From positions 1 through 12,118 of the forward strand of contig JALOMU010000007.1 in the NCBI GenBank assembly GCA_025455285.1: a stretch of DNA of 12,118 nt. The letters run 5' to 3'. The notes beneath the pieces were generated by a model. That model was not told the DNA's origin. It did no database searches and worked only from the letters and a program-made list of their open reading frames with translations. Below are positions 5,521-12,118 of this stretch, one piece after another. Both the position numbers and the translations under genes were made by a program. The DNA is from Flavihumibacter sp. GTDB taxonomy: Bacteria > Bacteroidota > Bacteroidia > Chitinophagales > Chitinophagaceae. The number at the start of each line of letters is the position of its first letter. The first letter of the stretch is position 1.

Positions 5521-8500
5521 ATGAGTGCGCTTGAAAATATGAAGGAGAAGTTCAAACAATTTGGACCTACTACCTGGAGTATTAAAAATAAAACATCGAT
5601 CTACCTGCTGATGATCTTCGTCAGTATTATCGGGGTGATTCAATTTGTAACTTTACCTAAGGAACAGTTCCCGGATATTGTGATTCCTACTATCTATGTA
5701 CAAACCATTTATGTAGGAAACTCACCGAAGGATATAGAAAACCTGGTTACCCGTCCCATTGAGAAACAAATCAAAGGGATTACCGGTGCTAAAATCAAAA
5801 AGACTACCAGCACTTCCCAGCAGGATTTCAGTGCCATCATCGTGGAATTTGATACGGATGTAAAAACGGATGTCGCCCTGCAAAAAGTCAAGGATGCAGT
5901 GGATAAGGCTAAAAAAGATCTGCCTACTGATCTTACGGAAGAACCTTCCGTATTGGAAGTTAGCTTTTCCGAACAGCCGATCATGTATGTGAACGTAAGT
6001 GGTGATTTTGACTTACAGCGACTAAAAAGCTATGCGGATGAATTGCAGGACAAACTCGAAGAGCTGCCACAAATCAACCGGGTAGATCTGGTAGGTGCTC
6101 CTGAACGGGAATTCCAGATTAATGTCGACAATGCCCGGATGGAAGCAGCCAATATCACCTTTGATGATATTGCCAATGCTGTAGCACGTGAAAACCTGGA
6201 CATTTCCGGTGGTTTGCTGGAAGTTGGTACCATGAAGCGAAATCTTCAGTTAAAAGGTCAGTTCAAAACGGCCTTTGATATTGAGAAAGTGATACTTCGA
6301 AATACCAGCGGTGCGCCCATTTATTTGAAGGATATCGCTACCATTAAGGATACCATCAAAGACACAGAGAGTTATGCCCGTTTAAATGGCAAAAAAGTAA
6401 TTACGCTTAACATCATCAAACGATCCGGCGAAAACCTGATTGAAACTTCCGATGAAGTGAAAAGAGTGGTTGAAGAATTGAAGGCAACAGAATTCCCGCG
6501 TGATTTGAACCTTGTAATTACGGGTGATCAGAGTAAGGCTACCCGCGTCTCCTTCAACGACCTGGTAAACTCCATTGTAATTGGGTTTATTCTGGTACTG
6601 ATCATTCTGATGTTTTTCATGGGAGTAGTAAATGCCTTCTTTGTAGCGTTAAGTGTACCGCTTAGTATGTTCGTGGCCTTTCTCTTCTTGCCGGCTGCTG
6701 ATCTGATTGTTGGGGGAAATGTTACGCTGAACTTTATTGTGCTTTTTGCCCTGTTATTCGGACTTGGTATCATTGTAGACGACGCCATCGTGGTTATTGA
6801 AAATACCCACCGGATCTTTATGGAAGGTAAGGGTAAAATCAATTCGGAAAAATCAGCAATGATGGCAGCAGGTGAGGTGTTCATCCCTGTATTGGCAGGA
6901 ACACTTACCACGCTTGCTCCCTTCATTCCGCTTTTATTCTGGCCGGGTATTATCGGTAAGTTCATGATCTATCTTCCTACCATGCTGATCTTTACCTTAT
7001 CAGCTTCCCTGGTGGTCGCTTTTATCATGAATCCGGTATTTGCGGTGGATTTTATGAACCACGAAGAAGGAGAAGGAAACAAATCCTCCATCTTTAGGAA
7101 AAAGGGTTTCTGGATGGCCGTTATCCTGGGTGTACTACTGCTTGTAGCAGGTATGAGTTTCGGTGAGGCATTACCGGGAGCAATTAACTGGTATTTTTTC
7201 TGGGGTAACCTGCTGCTTTTATTTGTACTGCTGGCTATTCTGAATGTTTTTGTCCTGGACAGAACCATTCACAATTTTCAGAATCGTGCATTGCCCTGGA
7301 TCATGTCGCACTATGAAAGTTTGCTACGCTGGTCGTTGCATGGATGGAGACCGGTGAAAATTTTGCTGGGTACGATTGGATTACTAATTTTTTCCTTTGT
7401 ATTCTTTGGTGTTCGAAACGTACCTGTTGTTTTCTTCCCATCGGGAGATCCCAACTTCGTTTATGTTTACCTTAAATTGCCTGTAGGAACATCCGTTCAA
7501 TATACCGACTCGATTACGCGTGTATTGGAGCAGCGGGTATACAAGGTTCTGGATATGGATGGAGGTAAAAAGGAAAACCCGATTGTGGAGTCAGTAATCT
7601 CCAACGTGGCGGTGGGTGCCAGTGATCCAATGAGTGGAGATCGCAGCACACGTCCGGAGCTTGGAAGAATCCAGGTTTCCTTTGTAGAGTTTGAAAAACG
7701 TCATGGACAATCTACCAAACCAATACTTGATTCTATTCGGGCAGTTGTGAAAGGAATTCCCGGAGCCGAACTCAGTGTTGACCAGGAGCAAGGTGGTCCG
7801 CCTACTGAACCGCCTGTCAATATCGAAATTGCGAGTGAAGATTTTGACGATCTCACAAAATCTGCGGTGGCGCTTAAAAACTATCTCGACTCCATACAGG
7901 TTTCCGGCGTAGAAGAATTGAAAATGGATATCGACTTAAACAATCCTGAAATTTCGCTTACTATTAACCGTGAGCGGGCTTTGAGGGAAGGGGTTTCCTC
8001 CGCGCAGATCGGTATGCAGATCAGAACAGCGTTGTTCGGTCGGGAGATCTCCAAAATCAAAGATGGGGAAGATGAATATAAAATTCAATTGCGCAATACG
8101 GAAGTACAACGACAAAACCTGGTTGACCTCTTGAATATGAATATTGTGTTCCGTGATTTTGCCAGTGGAGGTGCGATTAAGCGAATTCCTATCAGTTCAC
8201 TGGTAGATGTTGATTTCACCAGTACATTGGGAAGTGTAAAGCGTAAAAACCAGAAACGGGTTATCACGCTTCGTTCAAATGTATTGTCCGGTTTCACCCC
8301 AACGGAAGTGAACCAGCGCATTAAAGATCATATTGATAATTTCAAACTCACTGCAGAGGGGGTTACCATCCGTCAAACCGGCGAAGGGGAACAACAGGCA
8401 GAAACTGGTGCTTTTTTGGGAAAAGCATTGGTGTACGCATTAATGTTGATTCTTTTCATTCTCGTTTTGCAATTTAATTCCGTAAGTAAACCAGTAATTA

Positions 8501-9144
8501 TCCTTACCGAAATCATCTTCAGTGTAATCGGGGTATTACTTGGTTTTGCAATTACCAAAATGGAAGTGAGTGTGGTTATGACCGGTATTGGTATTGTAGG
8601 GTTAGCAGGTATTGTGGTGAAGAATGGGATCCTGGTGATTGAATTTGCAGATGAGTTAAGGGCTCGCGGTATGAAAACCAGGGAAGCCGTTATTCAGGCT
8701 GGTAAAACCCGGATCATTCCGGTTTTGCTGACTGCATTGGCTGCAATTCTCGCGCTGATTCCGCTGGCAGTTGGATTCAATATCAACTTCATTACGCTGT
8801 TTGCTGAGCTGGATCCAAAAATCTTCCTCGGTGGGGATAACGCTGTATTCTGGAAGCCATTGAGCTGGACAATCATTTTTGGATTGACAGTTGCCTTCTT
8901 TATGACCCTTGTGGTGGTACCTGCCATGTACCTGATTTCTGAAAGATTGAGAAGGCCCATGCGCAACCAATTCGGAGGAAAATGGGTCTCTATCATGGGA
9001 ATTCCACCATTGACTTTCTTGTTTATTCCAATGGTACTTTTCACCATGTTGAAGCACAGGGTGGCTGTTGCCAGGAGAAAACGAAAGATCAAAGGCAATG
9101 AATCAGATCCTGCATACAAAGCATTTGTTGGCAGTTGGTTCTAA
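5521..9144 (+). CDS. RND efflux permease (AcrB-like, HAE-1 type) with extra membrane segments
   Basis: Proton-driven inner-membrane pump of 1207 residues, about 150 longer than AcrB. TM1 is at about 26-44, a first periplasmic domain at 45-344, TM2-TM6 at about 345-504, TM7 at about 611-630, a second periplasmic domain at 631-965 and TM8-TM12 at about 968-1138. The proton-relay residues are present: Asp420-Asp421 in GIIVDDAIVVIEN (TM4), Lys1034 in VVKNGILVIEF (TM10) and Thr1071 in TM11. These match AcrB Asp407, Asp408, Lys940 and Thr978. Two extra hydrophobic stretches lie between TM6 and TM7 (about 530-547 and 556-579), one more near the C-terminus (about 1155-1177), and the TM11-TM12 loop is long. 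Substrate cannot be inferred; lack of a heavy-metal efflux signature and overall similarity favour drugs, lipids or other amphiphiles. The ATG at 5521 starts the usual amphipathic N-terminus. Confidence 0.96.
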   Translation: MSALENMKEKFKQFGPTTWSIKNKTSIYLLMIFVSIIGVIQFVTLPKEQFPDIVIPTIYVQTIYVGNSPKDIENLVTRPIEKQIKGITGAKIKKTTSTSQQDFSAIIVEFDTDVKTDVALQKVKDAVDKAKKDLPTDLTEEPSVLEVSFSEQPIMYVNVSGDFDLQRLKSYADELQDKLEELPQINRVDLVGAPEREFQINVDNARMEAANITFDDIANAVARENLDISGGLLEVGTMKRNLQLKGQFKTAFDIEKVILRNTSGAPIYLKDIATIKDTIKDTESYARLNGKKVITLNIIKRSGENLIETSDEVKRVVEELKATEFPRDLNLVITGDQSKATRVSFNDLVNSIVIGFILVLIILMFFMGVVNAFFVALSVPLSMFVAFLFLPAADLIVGGNVTLNFIVLFALLFGLGIIVDDAIVVIENTHRIFMEGKGKINSEKSAMMAAGEVFIPVLAGTLTTLAPFIPLLFWPGIIGKFMIYLPTMLIFTLSASLVVAFIMNPVFAVDFMNHEEGEGNKSSIFRKKGFWMAVILGVLLLVAGMSFGEALPGAINWYFFWGNLLLLFVLLAILNVFVLDRTIHNFQNRALPWIMSHYESLLRWSLHGWRPVKILLGTIGLLIFSFVFFGVRNVPVVFFPSGDPNFVYVYLKLPVGTSVQYTDSITRVLEQRVYKVLDMDGGKKENPIVESVISNVAVGASDPMSGDRSTRPELGRIQVSFVEFEKRHGQSTKPILDSIRAVVKGIPGAELSVDQEQGGPPTEPPVNIEIASEDFDDLTKSAVALKNYLDSIQVSGVEELKMDIDLNNPEISLTINRERALREGVSSAQIGMQIRTALFGREISKIKDGEDEYKIQLRNTEVQRQNLVDLLNMNIVFRDFASGGAIKRIPISSLVDVDFTSTLGSVKRKNQKRVITLRSNVLSGFTPTEVNQRIKDHIDNFKLTAEGVTIRQTGEGEQQAETGAFLGKALVYALMLILFILVLQFNSVSKPVIILTEIIFSVIGVLLGFAITKMEVSVVMTGIGIVGLAGIVVKNGILVIEFADELRARGMKTREAVIQAGKTRIIPVLLTALAAILALIPLAVGFNINFITLFAELDPKIFLGGDNAVFWKPLSWTIIFGLTVAFFMTLVVVPAMYLISERLRRPMRNQFGGKWVSIMGIPPLTFLFIPMVLFTMLKHRVAVARRKRKIKGNESDPAYKAFVGSWF

Positions 9145-9163
9145 AACTTAGTAATTTTATTCC

Positions 9164-9958
9164 ATGAGAAGTAATCACGAAATTGACTACAGGATTTTTG
9201 GGGAAGAAATGCAATACGTTGAAGTAGAGCTTGACCCTAATGAAACGGCCGTTGCTGAAAGCGGAAGTTTTATGATGATGGATGATGGCGTTCAGATGGC
9301 CACTATTTTTGGCGATGGTTCCAAACAACAAACCGGAGGTTTTCTGGGTAAATTGGTGAGTGCGGGAAAACGTGTATTAACAGGTGAAAGTCTGTTTATG
9401 ACCACCTTCACCAATATGGCCCATGGTAAAAAGAGAGTAAGTTTTGCATCACCTTATCCCGGTAAAATTATTCCACTGGATCTGTTGCAGTTGGGAGGGA
9501 GGGTAATCTGTCAGAAAGATGCTTTTCTCTGTGCGGCAAAGGGAGTGAGTGTGGGTATTGCTTTACAACGAAAACTAGGCACCGGTATTTTCGGTGGTGA
9601 AGGTTTCATTATGCAGAAGCTGGAAGGAGATGGTATGGCCTTTGTTCATGCAGGAGGCCACGTATTTGAGCGTGAACTTCAGCCCGGGGAAACCTTGAAA
9701 CTGGACACAGGTTGTGTGGTAGCCTATACACAAACGATCGACTTTGATATCCAGTTTGTAGGTGGAATCCGGAATACTATTTTTGGTGGTGAAGGATTGT
9801 TTTTTGCAACGCTACGCGGACCAGGGAAGGTATGGATTCAGACCCTTCCGATCAGTCGCCTTGCCAGCCGTATTATGCAGTATGGCGGACCAAGAAGAAA
9901 AGAAGAGGGTGGTATCCTGGGCGGACTTGGAAACGTTCTGGATGGAGATGGATGGTAA
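9164..9958 (+). CDS. AIM24 / TIGR00266 family protein
   Basis: A protein of 264 residues with no signal peptide or membrane helix, so probably cytoplasmic. It shows the family pattern of a beta-rich double repeat: [25 protein letters not shown] near residues 19-43, a [19 protein letters not shown] turn (58-76), [23 protein letters not shown] (141-155), then [10 protein letters not shown] and [24 protein letters not shown] in the second half, and a Gly-rich end ([16 protein letters not shown]). The family is named after yeast mitochondrial AIM24; the bacterial members have no firmly established biochemical role. It begins 19 bases after the pump stop and before the operon's terminator, so cotranscription is likely. 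TAATTTTA at 9152-9159 could be a weak internal -7 element, but it misses the final G of the consensus. Confidence 0.88.
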   Translation: MRSNHEIDYRIFGEEMQYVEVELDPNETAVAESGSFMMMDDGVQMATIFGDGSKQQTGGFLGKLVSAGKRVLTGESLFMTTFTNMAHGKKRVSFASPYPGKIIPLDLLQLGGRVICQKDAFLCAAKGVSVGIALQRKLGTGIFGGEGFIMQKLEGDGMAFVHAGGHVFERELQPGETLKLDTGCVVAYTQTIDFDIQFVGGIRNTIFGGEGLFFATLRGPGKVWIQTLPISRLASRIMQYGGPRRKEEGGILGGLGNVLDGDGW

Positions 9959-9975
9959 AACGAATCAACACTATA

Positions 9976-10003
9976 GAAAGCCGGGCATTGTCCCGGTTTT
10001 TTT
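9976..10003 (+). terminator. Intrinsic terminator of the efflux/AIM24 operon
   Basis: CCGGG (9981-9985) and CCCGG (9992-9996) form a GC-rich stem around a short loop, extended outward by G-T and A-T pairs with the preceding AAAG, followed by seven T (9997-10003). It lies 17 bases after the AIM24-family stop. On the minus strand the stem is followed only by CTTTCTATAG, so its effect on the converging hydrolase transcript should be weaker. Confidence 0.88.
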
Positions 10004-10844
10004 ATGGCTTTAATTCAAGTAGTTTTTTTCGGATGGGTTGGAATTCAGTCCACGGAATAAAATGTCCGCTATCCAGCCAGAGCGTGTCCAGTTTGGGGGC
10101 ATTGATCAGTTTCTTCAAACCAAACTCAACATTGACAGGAGGAACCCAACTATCAGATCTGCCGTGAATGAAATAGACCGGCAGGTTAATAGTGCTTAAT
10201 ACTGGCTCCATGAGTTTCAGATCTTTTTTCAGATAGATCAATTCTGTATTGGAAGGCCTGAATGCTCCTGGTAAAAAAAGCTTAAGCGGAGTTTTATCCA
10301 GCACATAACGCCATCTTTCCGGTTTCTCCGCAGCTGGATCGATGCTTCCGGAAATGATTACCAACCCGGTTGCCAGTTGGGGGTAATCCAGTGCCAGTTG
10401 TAGAATCATCGGTCCACCAAGACTATGGCCCACCAGCCAGAAGGCTTCCTTATTTTTAAGTGATTCAAGTACTGGTCCAATTATCCGTGATTGGTCCGAC
10501 AGGTTCAGCGCTTCTCCGAAATTACTATATCCAAAACCCGGGCGATCAATACTGATCAGGCGATACTGTGTTCTTAGCAAACTATCTTTTAAAAACCGGT
10601 CAAATGCATTCCAGCTTCCAGGTGTTCCATGTATGAAAACGAGTGTAGGCAGGCTATCATTCCCCGTTTGTACATAATGCAGCGGGAAGCCATCCTGTTT
10701 TATTGTAGCTGTTTTCAAGGAGATACCATCTTTTTGAAAGCTGTTGATTGCTTTCGAGTCAGCGGTTCTGAACGTAAAACAACTTTGCGCAAGGATCAGC
10801 CATCCGCCCAATACCAGTAAAATCAGCAACAATGATTTTTTCAT
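10002..10844 (-). CDS. Membrane-anchored or secreted alpha/beta hydrolase
   Basis: An alpha/beta-hydrolase-fold enzyme of 280 residues, substrate unknown. The N-terminus (about 1-20) is a hydrophobic signal or anchor after MKKS. Cys22 follows AQS, a poor lipobox because Gln sits at -2, so lipoprotein status is uncertain. The catalytic apparatus is complete: oxyanion motif HGTPGS at 72-77, nucleophile Ser141 in GHSLGG, Asp231 in HGRSDSWVPP and His261 in SGHFIPW. A cap region lies at about 170-215. The ATG at 10844 is chosen because MKKS plus a hydrophobic run is a typical export start; the frame stays open to about 11018 but that extension overlaps the divergent amidohydrolase and is not signal-like. 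It converges on the efflux operon, with its stop codon inside the terminator's T-tract. Confidence 0.9.
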   Translation of the reverse strand: MKKSLLLILLVLGGWLILAQSCFTFRTADSKAINSFQKDGISLKTATIKQDGFPLHYVQTGNDSLPTLVFIHGTPGSWNAFDRFLKDSLLRTQYRLISIDRPGFGYSNFGEALNLSDQSRIIGPVLESLKNKEAFWLVGHSLGGPMILQLALDYPQLATGLVIISGSIDPAAEKPERWRYVLDKTPLKLFLPGAFRPSNTELIYLKKDLKLMEPVLSTINLPVYFIHGRSDSWVPPVNVEFGLKKLINAPKLDTLWLDSGHFIPWTEFQPIRKKLLELKP

Positions 10845-10886
10845 AAATAGCCTAAATTGTACAATCTGATTAAAAATAAGTTCGAT
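10845..10886. other. Short divergent intergenic region
   Basis: These 42 AT-rich bases separate the divergent hydrolase and amidohydrolase starts and must carry or abut promoters for both. The best plus-strand candidate, TTG at 10857-10859 with TAAGTTCG at 10877-10884, would place the transcription start at or after the amidohydrolase ATG, so it is not convincing. No clear minus-strand promoter, inverted repeat or ribosome binding site was found. Confidence 0.6.
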
Positions 10887-12118
10887 ATGAAGAAAGGTTT
10901 CCTGATTGGTGGGTTGTTGGTACCCCTCGTATTGTTTGCGCAAAAGAAACCCACGGTGAAGGAATTGGATAAATGGAAAACGCAGGCTTCTTCGGTTATA
11001 CAGGAACGTTATAACCAATATAAAGATATTGCATTTAAGATTTGGGATTTTGCAGAATTGGGTTATAAAGAAGTGAAAAGTTCTGCCTTATTACAAGAGA
11101 CCCTGAAGAACAATGGATTCAGCGTGGAAGCAGGGGTGGCGGGGATTCCCACTGCATTTGTTGCTACTTATGGCTCGGGATCGCCGGTACTGGGAGTATT
11201 AGCAGAATTTGATGCACTACCGGGCTTATCGCAACAAGCAGTTGCTGAAAAAAATCCGGTAGCCGGACAAGCAAACGGACATGGATGTGGGCATCATTTA
11301 TTTGGGACTGCTTCTGTAGCAGCCGCCATCGCAGTAAAAGAACAGCTTCAGGCACAGGGATGGAAGGGTACGATAAAAGTATATGGAACACCGGCGGAAG
11401 AAGGTGGTTCCGGAAAAGTATATATGGTTCGGGCAGGCTTATTTGATGGTGTGGATGCGGTATTGCACTGGCATCCTGCTGATGAAAATACTACCTGGGC
11501 GGATGGTGCACTGGCCAATAAATCAGCCAAGTTTCGGTTTTATGGAACTGCTGCACATGCAGCGGCTGCCCCTGACAAAGGAAGATCTGCGCTGGATGCA
11601 GTAGAGGCCATGAATCATATGGTGAACATGATGCGGGAACATATTCCAGCTGATGCAAAAATCCATTACGTAATTACACAGGGTGGTAAGGCTCCAAACG
11701 TGGTACCTGATTTTGCTGAAGTGTACTATTATGTACGGCATCCAAACAGGGAAATTGTGATGCAGTTATTTGAACGCATTCTGAAAGCAGCGGAAGGGGC
11801 TGCAATGGGAACCGAAACCCGAACCGATTTTGAGATTATCGGGGGAACATATGAGCTGTTGCTCAATAACCAGCTTGCGGAAATCATGCAGGCAAACCTG
11901 GTGAAAGTAGGAGGTGTTACGTACACTAATTCAGAAAAGGAGTTCGCTATGAAAATTCAGGCTGGCCTGGGATTTCAGGCCGATCCAATTGAAACTGCAG
12001 GTAGAGTAAAACCCATCCTGATCAACACCGGAAAAACAACGGGTTCAACGGATGTGGGCGATGTAAGTTATGCGGTTCCAACAGTGGGCTTACGTGCCGC
12101 CACCTGGGTGCCGGGTAC
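10887..12118 (+). CDS. Secreted M20-family amidohydrolase, AbgB-like (3' end outside window)
   Basis: The frame is open from ATG 10887 to the window end, 410 residues, with the C-terminus missing. Residues 1-19 look like a signal peptide (MKKG, hydrophobic run, LFAQ), so the enzyme probably acts in the periplasm, unlike cytoplasmic AbgB of E. coli. Sequence pattern is that of M20D metallopeptidases acting on N-acyl or aminobenzoyl-amino acids: LAEFDALPG at 105-113, GHGCGHHLFG at 131-140 (Cys134 and His136 likely metal ligands), GTPAEEGGSGK at 167-177 (the Glu pair), LHWHPA at 193-198, and a dimerisation domain at about 211-315 with GTAAHAAAAPDKGRSALDAV. STDVGDVSYAVPTVG near 387-401 is typical of the AbgB subgroup. 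It starts 42 bases from the divergent hydrolase. True substrate is unknown. Confidence 0.92.
   Translation, partial: MKKGFLIGGLLVPLVLFAQKKPTVKELDKWKTQASSVIQERYNQYKDIAFKIWDFAELGYKEVKSSALLQETLKNNGFSVEAGVAGIPTAFVATYGSGSPVLGVLAEFDALPGLSQQAVAEKNPVAGQANGHGCGHHLFGTASVAAAIAVKEQLQAQGWKGTIKVYGTPAEEGGSGKVYMVRAGLFDGVDAVLHWHPADENTTWADGALANKSAKFRFYGTAAHAAAAPDKGRSALDAVEAMNHMVNMMREHIPADAKIHYVITQGGKAPNVVPDFAEVYYYVRHPNREIVMQLFERILKAAEGAAMGTETRTDFEIIGGTYELLLNNQLAEIMQANLVKVGGVTYTNSEKEFAMKIQAGLGFQADPIETAGRVKPILINTGKTTGSTDVGDVSYAVPTVGLRAATWVPG

Noticed and set aside
6528..6965. Minus-strand open frame of 145 codons
   Set aside because: It is antisense to TM2-TM6 of the RND pump; the pump frame carries the conserved motifs.
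8694..9119. Minus-strand open frame of 141 codons
   Set aside because: It is antisense to the end of the RND pump with no recognisable domain or ribosome binding site.
10845..11018. In-frame N-terminal extension of the alpha/beta hydrolase by 58 residues
   Set aside because: It overlaps the start of the divergent amidohydrolase and would bury the MKKS-type export signal inside the protein.
1..12118. Defence island, CRISPR array, prophage or transposon
   Set aside because: No repeats with spacers, integrase, transposase or phage gene was seen, and all large frames match housekeeping, efflux or hydrolase families.

Overview
The window looks like ordinary chromosomal DNA from a member of the Bacteroidota, probably a Chitinophagaceae-like bacterium. 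This is judged from protein style (signal peptides ending in -AQ, a lipoprotein-type membrane fusion protein, an RND pump of about 1200 residues with extra hydrophobic segments), from weak Shine-Dalgarno sites, and from a promoter matching the Bacteroidota TTTG / TAnnTTTG consensus. No rRNA, tRNA, CRISPR array, insertion sequence or phage gene was seen. Gene density is high and no gap exceeds 140 bases.

Layout. Bases 1-2108 (minus strand) hold a compact gene set read right to left: a DUF502 inner-membrane protein, a secreted S1/P1-nuclease/phospholipase C-like zinc enzyme, and the N-terminal third of serC (phosphoserine aminotransferase, cut by the window edge). Bases 2109-2296 are a divergent control region with a GC-rich 12-bp hairpin and, next to the tetR start, an 11-bp inverted repeat that overlaps a good Bacteroidota promoter.

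Bases 2297-9958 (plus strand) are one apparent operon: tetR, an outer-membrane factor (TolC family), a lipoprotein membrane fusion protein (HlyD/AcrA family), an RND inner-membrane permease, then an AIM24/TIGR00266-family protein. It ends at a clear intrinsic terminator at about 9976-10003. The first four genes make a complete self-regulated tripartite efflux system: the TetR protein probably binds the palindrome at its own promoter, and the pump exports a small molecule that cannot be named from sequence. The role of the AIM24-family protein in this operon is unknown.

Bases 10002-10844 (minus strand) encode an N-terminally anchored alpha/beta hydrolase convergent with the efflux operon. It is separated by only 42 bases from a divergent secreted M20-family (AbgB-like) amidohydrolase that runs off the right edge.

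I did not find a clearly new biological system. The points most worth a second look are the operator/promoter with a nearly leaderless tetR, the GC-rich hairpin in the divergent region, the extra membrane segments of the RND pump, and the AIM24-family gene at the end of the efflux operon.
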